NCBI GenBank assembly: GCA_029255685.2
Contig: CM055314.2
Location: forward strand, 11,898,059 to 11,962,058
Length of the DNA stretch: 64,000 nt
Source: Silene conica
Taxonomy: Eukaryota > Streptophyta > Magnoliopsida > Caryophyllales > Caryophyllaceae
Direction: 5' to 3'
The notes below the pieces were generated by a model that was not told the origin of the DNA, did not search any database, and saw nothing but the letters and a program-made list of their open reading frames with translations. Made by a program: the position numbers and the translations under genes. Shown in pieces: positions 34,296 through 44,455 of this stretch (position 1 is its first letter; every line of letters begins with the position of its first letter).

Positions 34296-34426
34296 CTCGA
34301 TCGAGAGATTTGTTGCTCGATCGAGAAGTTTTGGGTGTTCAATGTGTTCGATCCAGAGCTTTCATGCTCGATCGAGAATCTTGGAAGGAAATAGTCCTCG
34401 ATCGAATGGTATTTTGGTCGATCGAG
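34296..34426. repeat. CTCGATCGAG palindrome array 4 (3' non-coding)
   Basis: Six exact or near copies at 34296, 34316, 34347, 34367, 34397 and 34417, spacing 20, 31, 20, 30 and 20 bp. A purine-rich AAAAGAAAAATC run follows at 34464-34530. Confidence 0.93.
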
Positions 34427-35008
34427 AGGACTTTTGTGTTTTGCCTATACAACCGAGAAGAAAGAAAAAAAAAGGGAAAAAAAAAGAAAAATCAAAAAAA
34501 AAGAAAAATCAAAAATGAAAAAAGAGAATAATTCGGTTGAGAGTTTATCGGGATGTGTGATGTGTATGCCTAGTAAAAAAAAAAAAAAGAGGGCGTGAGT
34601 TTATTTTTGAGTTGGAAGATCGGGATATGTTTTCTGATGGTTTGTTAGGTTCTAACTTTTTTATATTGTCAACCCTTTTCGTTACTAGGTTATGGAGATT
34701 GACTCTTCAATTGGGTGGATATGACAGAGTACGATTTCTTAAGGATTCCTAATACGGCATTTATGCATCATTTCTTTTTGCTTGAAAATGTAGGCGATTA
34801 AACGAATAGTTGTGGTTGGAAGTATCCAACATGCTTGCATGTCCAAGTGCCGTATTCGGCTAGTTTATGAAAATAAATTCATGTTATTGGTCAAAAATGA
34901 AATGTTCGAGTGTCCTACCCATTTCCGATTGTCAAGTGTTTGACTTGGGTACATGATGAGTCCCAATTTAGTCATTATTTTCCTTGTTTTTTCCTTCATT
35001 TTGATCCT

Positions 35009-35277
35009 GTTTCGACCTCGTTTTGTGTGTCATTACTTGATTTTATCGCCCATTGCTCCTATTCTGCATATTTGGTTTCCTCACTTAATCATTCTGCATA
35101 GGGTTTTAGGCTACAAAACTTACTTTCCTCACTTAATCATTCCATAATTTACTTAATCTTACTTAGTCTCTCTTAGTTTCTCCAAGTTGTTCAATTGTTT
35201 ACATTTTGACATTTGAGTGTAATTTGAAGACATTTGAGAGAATTCTTCTTATGTATCCAAGTTCCTTGATTTAATAC
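35009..35277. repeat. Dispersed repeat, copy 1
   Basis: About 270 bp, very similar to 61718-61998 in the same orientation (GTTTCGACCTCGTTTTG to AGTTCCTTGATTTAATA), with a few substitutions and one short insertion. Flanks differ in the two places: here an Athila-like element on the left and a kinase fragment on the right. Family not recognised. It could be part of an LTR or a MITE. Confidence 0.8.
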
Positions 35278-35317
35278 AAGTATTGGTATAATATTTCCTT
35301 CCTTTGCTTTGTTCTTT

Positions 35318-35935
35318 CAATTGGATGGAAAGACGGTTGCTGCGAAAGTTCTGAACCTGCAACATTGTGGTGCATCAAAGAACTTCATGTCAGAGTGCAA
35401 AACATTGAGGAATATCCGTCATCGGAATCTGGTAGGCATCATAACAGCTTGCTCCAATATTGATTTTCAGATAAATGATTTTAAAGCTCTAGTTTATGAG
35501 TTCATTCCCAAGGGAAGTTTAGATAGATAGTTTATGATTTCATGCCCAAGCTCTAGATTGATGCTAAATTGGTTTCTGTAATTTTCATTTATTAACTACA
35601 AGACTGCATACATGCACGGTAGGTGAGCCAGCTTTTCCTGCATTTATGTGTCTAACCATTGTCAATGGGTTAACATGTTAGAGTATGGCCTTGGAAGCAA
35701 AGCGTCTAAAGATGGTGACATTTATAGCTCATGACAGGGAAGAGTCCAACAGACAACATGTTCAAGGAAGACTACAACCTTCATATGTATGTAGAAGCAG
35801 CATTACCTGAACAAGTCTTCCAAATTGTGGATCCATTACTTGAAAAAGACTATCTTACTGAAGAAGTCGATGACACAAGTGCAAATAAAGATAAGCTTCA
35901 ACAAAGAGTGGAATGCATTGTTTCTGTGAATAGTG
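35318..35935 (+). pseudogene. LRR receptor-like kinase fragment (EFR/Xa21 type)
   Basis: The first block (to 35530) encodes [20 protein letters not shown], then [20 protein letters not shown] and [16 protein letters not shown], the N-lobe of subfamily XII receptor kinases with the VAIK-type lysine and the alpha-C glutamate region. It ends in a stop. The second block (about 35731-35935) encodes MTGKSPTDNMFKEDYNLHMY and ALPEQVFQIVDPLLEKDYLT, the C-lobe end. The catalytic and activation loops between them are missing. The parent proteins sense microbial patterns at the plasma membrane. This copy is dead. Confidence 0.85.
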
Positions 35936-36109
35936 TAGGTGTGTTGTGCTCCAACCATTTGCCATATGATCAAAAGCATCCATTAATATTCATTTGGTTT
36001 AGGAGCTGTCAAAATAATCATTATATCATGCTAACATATTGTATTCTTAAGATACCCAATAACAATGAATCATCAGATAAATTATAAACGACATTACCAA
36101 GAAAGCATC

Positions 36110-36431
36110 AATTAAGATTCATTCAATTTAAAGCTTTAGTCACATAGGAAACAACTCCAGGACATCCTCATCCGCAGGAAAACAGAACTACAACCAGACC
36201 AACAGAAAAAGCTTCAGTCACATAGGAAACAACTCCAGATCCGCCCCATACTCCAGGCCTGAACGATCCGAAGTCAACATGGCCCGAGAACACAGAGGTA
36301 ACCCTTCAACTCTACCAACTATTACCGAGTATAACTTCTCTATTTCGACTGCAGGGTTAATAAAAAAACTGGAAGGCATGGGGATACAATCAGATGGCCA
36401 GGAAAATCTGACAATCCCAGAATAGACAATT
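36110..36431 (+). mobile_element. Tat-like Ty3/gypsy remnant, left part (gag)
   Basis: The plus strand holds gag sequence of a Tat/Ogre-like element: TEYNFSISTAGLIKKLEGMG precedes the zinc-finger region in these gags, and that region resumes at 41596 beyond the CACTA insertion. A phrase CACATAGGAAACAACTCCAG occurs twice (about 36140 and 36217). Broken fossil. Confidence 0.6.
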
Positions 36432-36444
36432 AACTAGTAGAAAA

Positions 36445-36620
36445 ATATTAATTTGCGGCGTCAAAAAAGTGGTCATTTGCGACGTTTTTGGTGTAGCAGC
36501 AAATAAAAAAGTTATTTGCGGCGTTTAAAAAACGCAGCAAATAACTGCCTATTTGCGGCATTTTTTTTGAAAAAACGCAGCAAATAACACTCTTATTTGC
36601 GGCGTTTTTTCAAAAAAATG
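36445..36620. repeat. CACTA subterminal repeats (left)
   Basis: Inverted copies of TTATTTGCGGCGTTTTTT and its inverse AAAACGCAGCAAATAA. These are candidate transposase binding sites. The matching right cluster, with TTTGCTGCGTTTT and AAACGCC words, is at about 41428-41575. Confidence 0.85.
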
Positions 36621-36795
36621 CAGCAAATAGTTAAAAAATCTAAATAAAAATTAATCAAAACAAAATGATTTTAATTTAGCTTTTAAAAATATTCTTCCAT
36701 ATACAATGTTTAAATGATTCATACACCAAATTGATACAAGGATCCTAGAAATAAAATACATATATATTCAAAAATAAATACAAATGCAATCTACA

Positions 36796-37361
36796 ACCGG
36801 AGAGAGTTGGCTCGGTTTGCTCATAGTTGGATCTATCATCGTCAAAGTTATCGTTACTGTCTGGACCTCCGACAAGGGCACCATGTATGACGTTAGGATT
36901 CCCGTCAAAACAATGGTACCAGGATTCGTACCCTTGCGCACAGCCTACTGCTTTGATTAGGACAGAGATTGATGGTATGGATGCGCCTCGATGGTGTACT
37001 TGGACCGGGTAATTAGCACCGTAACCCACCAAGTAGCTCATTGACTTGGGATTATTTCCTAAGATTAATCAGCCTGTACATAAGGATAGCCTGCCTTAGC
37101 ATTTGTAATTTCAGAGAATGTGCAGAACAAAGCAGTAAACATGAATAGGGAGGTAATTTGCGCCTGGTCGAGTACTAATCAAAAACCTCTATAGGAAAGC
37201 GAGTCTGCGTAATAATTGTCAGTCAATGCAACGTCTATACCTGTGATTTTGCAAAGTTAAGGAGGCTTGTGGCTTCATTTCTCCACCAAGACAGCTAACA
37301 ACGGCTTTAGACGAGGATGCATATTGCATGTTGTTCCATTCGCGCACAAACACTAAGCCAC
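36796..37361 (-). pseudogene. GH9 endo-beta-1,4-glucanase fragment (two exons) in CACTA
   Basis: Exon at 37241-37361: GGLVFVREWNNMQYASSSKA, then VVSCLGGEM. Exon at about 36796-37053: [20 protein letters not shown], then ASIPS, and [20 protein letters not shown] with EQTEPT. These are the C-terminal segments of plant GH9 cellulases. The HHRGASIP histidine motif and the aspartate/glutamate motif ([12 protein letters not shown]) are catalytic-region signatures. The order on the minus strand is correct. Most of the catalytic domain is missing. Confidence 0.85.
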
Positions 37362-37819
37362 CTGATTAACAAAGCAATCAGCAAATCAATTGATAAGCAA
37401 CTGGAAAACAAGTAACGTTATCTGAAGACAGGTGCAGGACTCTCACAGGAGCTATATATAAACAATCAAATTGCACAAAACACGAAATTCAGGTACCTAA
37501 TGTCGCTAAACTGATTATAAATTATCAACTATTAAACCTTATTAGATGTATACTAGGCAAAAACCAAAACAATGTGGTACGAGCGATAAGAAAGTGTCCA
37601 ATTAATATGCAGGGGAACGATCAAGTGTTTGGCGTTCCCACACCAATCAATAACAAAAAAACAAGATACAGGAAGAATTATAAGTTAGTTTCAATGTGAA
37701 AATATAGCCAAACAAAGCCGTGTATCCAGAAGCAAAGTTGGAGACGCAGAAAAACCTCGCAGTGGCATAGAATATAGGCAACAGGAAAGCGGGTAATCAG
37801 GACATATGAAAATGATCAC

Positions 37820-37885
37820 CTCGGCAAAGTTGCCTTTTCCAAAACAATTAGTTTGTGCAAAACTTGATGCCGCTTGAATTGTGTC
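37820..37885 (-). pseudogene. Receptor-like kinase exon scrap in CACTA
   Basis: A 66-bp exon with AG and GT borders encodes TIQAASSFAQTNCFGKGNFA. It resembles the ATNSFSQENLIGEGSLG start of plant kinase domains (for example the STRUBBELIG-receptor family). The glycine loop is diverged. Tentative. Confidence 0.4.
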
Positions 37886-38373
37886 CTAATATAACAAAAG
37901 AGACAAACTTATCTCGGAACTGATCAGTAGTAGAAAAAAAGCCTTTTGCGGATTCCATACAACTGCACACGGAATTGACATTTTCAAACTTAAAAGCGAT
38001 TCAATCAGAATAGGAAGCAACCTCCTAAAAGTAACAAAGAACTTGGTGGAAACTATTGATATAATACGCAGCAGCAGCAACCATTCGAGGCATTAATTTA
38101 AATGACAACAATCAGAAGTAACGTGATTAAGCAGTAGTAACAACAGCGGGTATGCAGCAGCAACACACCATCAATTGACGCGGGACAGCAGCAATAATAA
38201 CAACATTCAGAAGCAATTGCAACGAATAATTCAGTAACAATGAGTGTGCAGTAGCAGCCTTACGTTGCAGCACTTACTGTACCAGCATCACGATAAAAGC
38301 GGTAATATAATGACATTAGAAATGACACAAAACCCAACTATTCTTGAAAACTCTTGAACAGAGCATACAGTAC

Positions 38374-38437
38374 CTGAACTTCTGCAATTGCATGTAAAGA
38401 AAAAAGTTGTCTTCCCACTACTTTCTGGCCCATAGAT
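38374..38437 (-). pseudogene. RecA-homologue exon fragment in CACTA
   Basis: A 64-bp exon with proper borders encodes IYGPESSGKTT, the Walker A motif of RecA. The downstream bases fit the family's HAIAEVQ, but in another frame. Plant RecA homologues act in organelle DNA recombination. Confidence 0.65.
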
Positions 38438-38546
38438 CTGACAAGTATAGCAGCATTTCAGAACTCATAATGTAGAAGAATCAAGTAAAATTTCGCCAGG
38501 TTAAGCATAATGGGAGAAAATAACTGGTCTGCCAGAGTTGACATAC

Positions 38547-38790
38547 CTTATAATATGGATGCCTTGATCTATTTTCCTTGCCCTTTCTCTTAAAGCATGT
38601 TGACCATTAAACTTATTAAGAGAACCCTGTCGAAGAATGAAAACATGTCGAGGAGCTGAGGAAACAACTGAAACTGAAGAACTTATCTTTTGAAACATAA
38701 ATACACCGCATAAAAAGATGCACATACCTGAGTAGGATCCCATTCTGGGGGGTAGTAAAAATTATCAGCTCTCGCTGCAGCAAGTGTAGA
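38547..38790 (-). pseudogene. CWC16/CCDC130-like splicing factor fragment in CACTA
   Basis: Exon 1 (38728-38790, 21 codons): STLAAARADNFYYPPEWDPT. Exon 2 (38547-38626): GSLNKFNGQHALRERARKID, then QGIHIIR. Together they are the N-terminus of the CWC16/Yju2-family protein CCDC130, a spliceosome-associated factor. Splice sites are intact and the frame continues, but the initiator codon region is altered and later exons are absent. Confidence 0.82.
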
Positions 38791-38945
38791 CTGTACAATA
38801 CAAGCAATGAAATAGAATTAGAACATAGTTGACAAGACCAGAATTCAAGCTAATTATCATTATGCATTTCAACAAAGTAAGAGTCATATATTCTGAAAGT
38901 AACGTAGAGTAATGTTTGAAGAAATTTTCGGAAAGGAAGCGTAAC

Positions 38946-39022
38946 CTTTAGAACTTCCTCAACTATGCTAAGGTCGAGCTGAGGAGGGACAATACCAGCA
39001 CCAATTCCCTGTACTTTGTACT
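38946..39022 (-). pseudogene. Cysteine synthase (O-acetylserine thiol-lyase)-like exon in CACTA
   Basis: Encodes YKVQGIGAGIVPPQLDLSIV, then EEVLK. It matches the HKIQGIGAGFVPxxLD segment that forms part of the pyridoxal-phosphate pocket in cysteine synthases. A GT donor follows. Adjacent sequence up to 39150 is open but unassigned. Confidence 0.65.
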
Positions 39023-39179
39023 TTGTGCTTACCTGTGACACGGATAGCATCATAGTAACTCGGGGGGAGAGAGGATATCCATAGTCGTCTAAACAAAGAC
39101 AAATCTGACATACCGATTCAGCTGTGTTATCAACATCTAACAGTCTCAAAGAGCAACATATACCTTAGAAAAGATATAC

Positions 39180-39296
39180 CTTCAAGTTTCCATAATCAGG
39201 TTTTGCATAGAGATGATTAATACCAAGCACATAACGATCAATCATTCCTGCTGAATTGCAGCCAAGACTAAGGTTACCTTTCAAACCGCATTTAAC
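39180..39296 (-). pseudogene. Heparan-alpha-glucosaminide N-acetyltransferase-like exon in CACTA
   Basis: A 39-codon exon with AG and GT borders encodes VKCGLKGNLSLGCNSAGMID, then RYVLGINHLYAKPDY. It matches the lumenal segment (CG-RG-L-P-CNA-G-IDR--LG-NHLY) of plant relatives of HGSNAT, multi-pass membrane acetyltransferases. Confidence 0.7.
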
Positions 39297-40088
39297 CTGC
39301 AATATTGAATGAGATAGAAGTATAAGATATCAGGTACAACTGTCATACATAAAAGGTCAACAAACCCAAGTAATAAAAAGTTAATATTAACAGGTTATTT
39401 AGTCTGAAGCAAATAAGATTCACATCAGAAAAAGGAAACAAATAAGATTCACATAAACGGAAAAAAAAAATGGGACACTGGGCAGACCGGAAATAGAAGT
39501 GAGAGTGTAATACGTGTTAGGAAATGGTAAATCCTTCCTAAGCTCAGAAAAGGGCAGGCCGGAAATAGAAGCACTAGATTCTGCACATTCAGATTACGAT
39601 ACATCAGAGACTCCTACTCTGAGGAACTACTCCATTTACTCGGGCACAATTCTTAGGAAAGGTAACTGGGAGGTGGACCTTACAACATGTGGCAAACTAA
39701 ATGAGGTCATTACATAGAATGAGATATTTGTATCCAAACAAAACTTGAGTAAAATGTACTAGTAATGTATCAAAGAATATAATCACAGGTGGTAAGAGCT
39801 CTGTTCGAGCTCAGTCAAACAAATTTCGAAATCAAGCCCGAGTCAAGCTTGACCAAATCAGAGTCAATCTGATACGAGTACGGACACTAAATAACATGTA
39901 ATGATGTATACCTGGCTACAGCTACTTTTGGCACTGACACTAAATATTTGGTCTATCAAACTGCAATGATTTCATGAGCTGCCTGGCTATTCATCTTCTG
40001 TAGTTCATTAAAACTCTCAAATTTTAGACTCGTGAAATAATCACAGCAAATTTCAAAAGAACCATGAATTGTCATAGATGTAGCCTTG

Positions 40089-40513
40089 TTGGTAGATACT
40101 TTGACTAGAAGCGTGAAAATGTCAGGTAAAGAGAACTATCCTTAGTTATGAAACCCAAATTGCTTGCGGTCCATATGAAATGGCAGTTGCTAATGCAAGC
40201 CACACAAAGAAGCACACATATATAGCACATACGTCATCATGTGCACGCAAACAGTCATCATGTGCACGCAAGCAGACTTACCCGTATATGGTTTCAGACT
40301 TTCAGTTAGTGGCAAAATTAGAATATTTTGACTAAGTGAACGAAAATTTCAGGTAAAGAGAACTATCCTAATTAGGTATGAAACCCAAATTGCTTGCAAA
40401 TTATATCAAATAGCAGTTGCTAATGCAAGCCACACAAAGATAGAACATACATCATCATGTGCACGCAAGCTGACTTACCCTTATATGGTTCAAGACTTTC
40501 AGTTGGCAAAATT
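40089..40513. repeat. Tandem duplication inside the CACTA element
   Basis: Two diverged copies, about 40089-40312 and 40326-40513, share AAAGAGAACTATCC, AAACCCAAATTGCTTGC, GCAGTTGCTAATGCAAGCC and CATCATGTGCACGCAA. The last phrase occurs three times. Non-coding. Confidence 0.85.
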
Positions 40514-41098
40514 GTTTCCTAAGTGTGCAAAATCCAATTATATCTAAAATTTCCAAGCGTTTGTCACAAGTTTGAAGCTCCACCCTTACCAGAGTTACCA
40601 CTAATTAGCCGTTCCCCCCATTTCTAACAATTCAACTTCACAACAATCGACAACTGCCACGACTTACATAAAATCCCAAAATGATTTAGGGGTTACTAAC
40701 ACGAATACCTAATTTGAAATAGATCTAGAATACCCAATTTTTCAAACCCTAACTCGTTAAATTTGCAATAGAATCCTAAATTCTAAGCAAGTAATCCACA
40801 AAATCATATTTCAACAACAAGGATTCATAAAAAACTCGAATAAAACTAATTTACCATAAATTGGAAGTGAAGAATATACAAGGAAACGAGGAAGGAAAAG
40901 GTTTTAGTTACTACCGAATATTTGCAAGGAGATCGAGAAGAGGAAGGGAACATCGTCCGCAGGAGGCTTCGAAGTGAGCGTCGCAGGCGGGTAGTCTCTT
41001 GGGTGCGTCGAAATGGAGGGGAAGATTGAAGAGAGATGGAGGCGGGTATTCACTCGTATATGGTAGGTGTGAGGTGAACGAGGATAACATACAGACAC

Positions 41099-41400
41099 TG
41101 AGGGCTTGTTTGGTTACCCATTAAAATCATGGGATGTTGAACTTTCCCGGGAAGTGTAAAATTATGTTGTTGTTTGGTTGCCAATATCATGGGAAGTAGA
41201 ACTTCCCACATGAATTTACTTCCTCCATTATATGGGAAGTTACTCACCAAGTCCCCCCTTGGTCAATAGAACTTCCCGCATGAATTAACTTCCCATATGC
41301 GAACCAAACACTTTTTGTGAATTCACATGAATTGGAAATTCATGTGATCTTGAAGTTCCCGGGAACTTTAATTCCCCTATGTCAACCAAACAAGCCCTCA
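41099..41400. mobile_element. MITE nested near the right end of the CACTA element
   Basis: 302 bp with perfect 17-bp terminal inverted repeats (TGAGGGCTTGTTTGGTT). Internally rich in CATGGGAAGT and AACTTCCC inverted words. Target duplication not clear, so the superfamily is uncertain. Confidence 0.8.
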
Positions 41401-41595
41401 TTCTCTTATGCGACTGGTAGGGCCGACTATTTGCTGCGTTTTAGTATAAAACGCCTCTTATGCTATATTTGAGGCGTTTTTGGTTATAAACGCCACAAAT
41501 ACTTATTTCATATTAAAAAAATCAAATTTTATTTGCTGCGTTTTGAATAAGACGCCTCAAATAAAGAGCCGCAAATTAATGTTTTTCTACTAGTG

Positions 41596-41766
41596 CCAAA
41601 GTGGTGTGAATTTCATCAGGATATCAAACACAACACAGAAGAATGCATCCAGCTGAGGAAGCAAGTGACCTACCTGCTCAGGAAGGGCTACTTGAAAGAC
41701 ATAATCCAGCAGTCAGGCAACAACAAAGACGAGAGAAAGAGTCAGGGAAATGCGATGACGCCACCT

Positions 41767-41809
<43 letters not shown>

Positions 41810-42690
41810 TTATGAAGTCAAATTCATAAACGGAGGATCAGAAATTTGTGGCCTAACCAGCTCAGCAGCTAAGAAAGTTGCCAGGGAGTCAAAACTTCAA
41901 CCCCTTTCTAGATCAATTTCTTTGCCTGCTGTCACTATTGATGACTCTGATTTGCAGGGAGTACCTGACTTACATCATGACAGCCTGGTCATAACAATAC
42001 AATTCGGTACAGCAAAACTTTCCCGAATATTGATAGACGGAGGCAGCTCAATCAATCTGATAATGATGGACGTGTTAAAGACTATGAAAATAAGTGAAGA
42101 TCAAATCATCAAAAAGTCAAGCGTCCTGGGCGGATTCAATGGAGAAACTAGAAGTACCCTGGGGGAGATCAATTTGCCAACATATGCGGATGGAGTTGCA
42201 TCCTATGAAAGATTCGGAGTCCTGGATTGCTTGTCCTCGTACAACGTGATCTTGGGTAGACCATGGATGCACAATGTCAAAGTAGTCTCATCTACATATC
42301 ATCAGTGTGTAAAGATACCAACTGAATAGGGAGTAACTACTAACAGGGGAGAACATAGAACGGCTCAGGAATATTACTCACAGGCTTTGAAACCATCAAA
42401 GTCAGGTAAGTCCCTGACATAGCAATTAAAGTCCCCTGTCAGAAAGGAATACGTTGCAGAATCACAGATGGAAACAGAAGAGGTAATCCTGAACCAAGAA
42501 TTCCTTGACAGGAAGGTACTTGTTGGCTCTGATGCACCTGACTCAGTCATGCCTAATCTGGTTAATTTTCTTAAAACTAAAATGTCTTGTTTCGCTTGGT
42601 CACACTTTGATATGACTGGTATTTATGTTAATATTATTACCCACAAACTCAATATTGACACATATATTATTCTTTTTAGTTTGATAAAAG
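41596..42690 (+). mobile_element. Tat-like Ty3/gypsy remnant, right part (gag end, protease, start of RT)
   Basis: Encodes the gag zinc-finger region (KWCEFHQDIKHNTEECIQLR), the protease region (RILIDGGSSINLIMMDVLKT, then YNVILGRPWMHNVKVVSST) and the start of the reverse transcriptase (KTKMSCFAWSHFDMTGI). Typical of Tat/Ogre-lineage gypsy elements. It stops at about 42690, so most of pol is missing. A broken fossil. It is the continuation of 36110-36431 across the CACTA insertion. Confidence 0.8.
41768..41809. repeat. 42-bp poly-C tract
   Basis: An uninterrupted run of C in the Tat-like remnant, between the zinc-finger and protease parts. The length may be unreliable in an assembly. It could form i-motif or G-quadruplex structures. 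Confidence 0.95.
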
Positions 42691-43164
42691 GCTAGATAGT
42701 CTAATTATAGAAAGTCTCATTTGTTTCATTATTTTGAGCATGGTTGGTCTCGCTTTAGCATAACTGTTTATATTTTTCAAAATCTATCTTATTAAATGAA
42801 GCTTTTCCCGAGCGATTTCAGTGGTTGTTTTTTTTCAAACGACTTAATTGGTCGAATGATTTCATTGACTGCTTTTTTCAGACGATTTCATTGGCTATTG
42901 CTAAAACTAATGAATAATGCAAATTTTATTTAAATGAAAAAAAAAACAATAATAATAATAATAATAATAATAATAACTTATTAAATTTTGAGAATATATT
43001 ACACAAAATTTATCAAAATAGTTGGATAAAATTTATGAGTTTTTTATACCTGAAATACCACGTTTCTCAAATTTTGTCTTACTTAGGAGTCTTATTTAGG
43101 AGTAAACTCTACATAATTTTTCTTATTATTCTGTATTATAAGAGATGTATATATACACTCTACA
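42691..43164. other. AT-rich spacer with (AAT)n microsatellite
   Basis: No gene. A run of AAT units lies at 42948-42976. The sequence ends with CTACA (43160-43164), the target duplication of the next element. Confidence 0.8.
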
Positions 43165-43895
43165 TGTAAAACCCCTCGCGAAAGCGGAAATATAAACACA
43201 TAAAAGTACTAAAAATGCAGCGGAATTAAAAGTTTTTAACAAACTAAACTAACATGCGCGAAGCTTTAAACTGAAACTGGAAACAGAACTGATATATCAA
43301 CAATAGATAAGTAGCAGTTCCAAGTACGGTAATGAAATATATACACAGCCTGGGATGGAACATCCCTACAGGCACCAAAACGTAAGCAACAAAATCTAAG
43401 AGTCTAGCTAAGCGTAAACGGGTAAGTCAACTGATGAAGGGATCATCACTCGCTAGCTCTCATGTAACCTCGATCTCCAAACCTGCATGTACCTACATAC
43501 ATGAAAACATGTACGCCACAATCAGTGGGGAGTGACTAGAGTTCTCCTAGCCACCTTTTGTGACAACACGTAACACATAAAACAATACAGAACACTCCAA
43601 CATATATCAACATGTGAAGCATAAACATCTCATCATCTCATCTCTTACTATCATGCGATTACAGTGCACGGCTCTCAACCAACTTCATAAACAATTAGGA
43701 AGGAGAGCCGGTTTCCCTACTGGTTACCCAGTCGGGGGGTCTTTCAATCCAACTATTTATGAAACCGAACAAGAGTCATCCAATGCCTCGGATGATCAAA
43801 CCACAACTTAAACAGGTATACATTTACTCATCATTAACCATATCTCTATCTGACACGTACCAACTCAAGGCAAGCAGATAAAATCAGCAAGTAAA

Positions 43896-44455
43896 AGGTT
43901 CAGCGGTCAACTTAAGACATAACCTAATACCAAATCATTCAGCAAGTGAAAAGGTTCAGCGGTCAACTTAAGACATAACCTAAACACCAAACATTCAGCA
44001 AGCAAGGACTCAGAGGCCAACTTAAGGCATGGACCTGCCAATCAGCAAGACACTAGACTCAGCGGCCAACTTAAGGCATAGACTAGCATCCAAAAGTAAA
44101 GGACTCAGAGGCCAGCTTAAGGCATGTCCCTTCACCACATCACAAGGTACTAAACTCAGAGGTCAGCTTAAGGCATGTTCTAGCACCAAACATCTGCACT
44201 CCGGGCAAGGTGTCAGTTCCTTAGCTACCCCGTTGTGCAGCTGCTCTACTCGTCAGACTCAGAGGCCAACTTAAGGCATGTTCTGACGCGATCACTATCA
44301 CACATGTCTGAACTCAGAGGCCAGCTTAAGGCATGTTCCAGACACGACAAACATACACATATAGGGCTCAGAGGCCAACTTAAGGCATATCCCCATATAT
44401 GACAAACAACTCACGTATTAAGTTCAGAGGCCAGCTTAAGGCATAACTTAATACG
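43896..44455. repeat. Array of ten conserved-core hairpins in the Tekay LTR
   Basis: The core CAGAGGCCAGCTTAAGGCAT (with small variants) occurs ten times, at 43901, 43957, 44011, 44060, 44106, 44157, 44260, 44315, 44368 and 44425. Each core is flanked by arms complementary to each other but different between units: CGTATTAAGTT/AACTTAATACG (44414-44455, perfect 11 bp), TGTCTGAAC/GTTCCAGACA, CGTCAGAC/GTTCTGACG, GGTACTAAAC/GTTCTAGCACC, CATATAGGG/CCCCATATATG, AGGTT/AACCT. Units 3 and 4 pair less well. The same array is in the other LTR at about 51499-52058. Confidence 0.92.

Larger units (their letters stand above)
29289..35008 (+). mobile_element. Athila-like Ty3/gypsy element, internally deleted
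   Basis: One 5' LTR (29289-31189), an Asp-tRNA type primer-binding site, a short gag/protease remnant (31563-33024), then the long non-coding 3' region with the GGGAGGCAACCC phrase that follows the last ORF in Athila/Tat-type elements. Reverse transcriptase and integrase are absent, and I could not find the 3' LTR. The right border is set at 35008, where a separate dispersed repeat begins. It is broken by large deletions and looks like a non-autonomous derivative. Age cannot be judged from LTRs because only one is seen. It carries four arrays of the palindrome CTCGATCGAG. Confidence 0.7.
36432..41595. mobile_element. CACTA (En/Spm) transposon carrying host gene fragments
   Basis: The right end reads, on the minus strand, CACTAGTAGAAAAACATTAA followed by TTTGCGGC. 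The left end is ACTAGTAGAAAAATATTAAT followed by TTGCGGCG, with the first C changed. Inside both ends lie the subterminal TTTGCGGCGTTTT-type repeats expected of CACTA elements. No clean 3-bp target duplication is visible. The 5.2-kb interior has no transposase (TNPD) or TNPA ORF, so it is non-autonomous. It instead holds spliced-gene exons, all on the minus strand, from about six unrelated host genes. It interrupts the gag of a Tat-like element. Confidence 0.85.

Noticed and set aside
43614-43811. Short ORFs in both Tekay LTRs (for example 43614-43811 and 51217-51414)
   Set aside because: They are duplicated only because LTRs are duplicated. No homology and no codon constraint.
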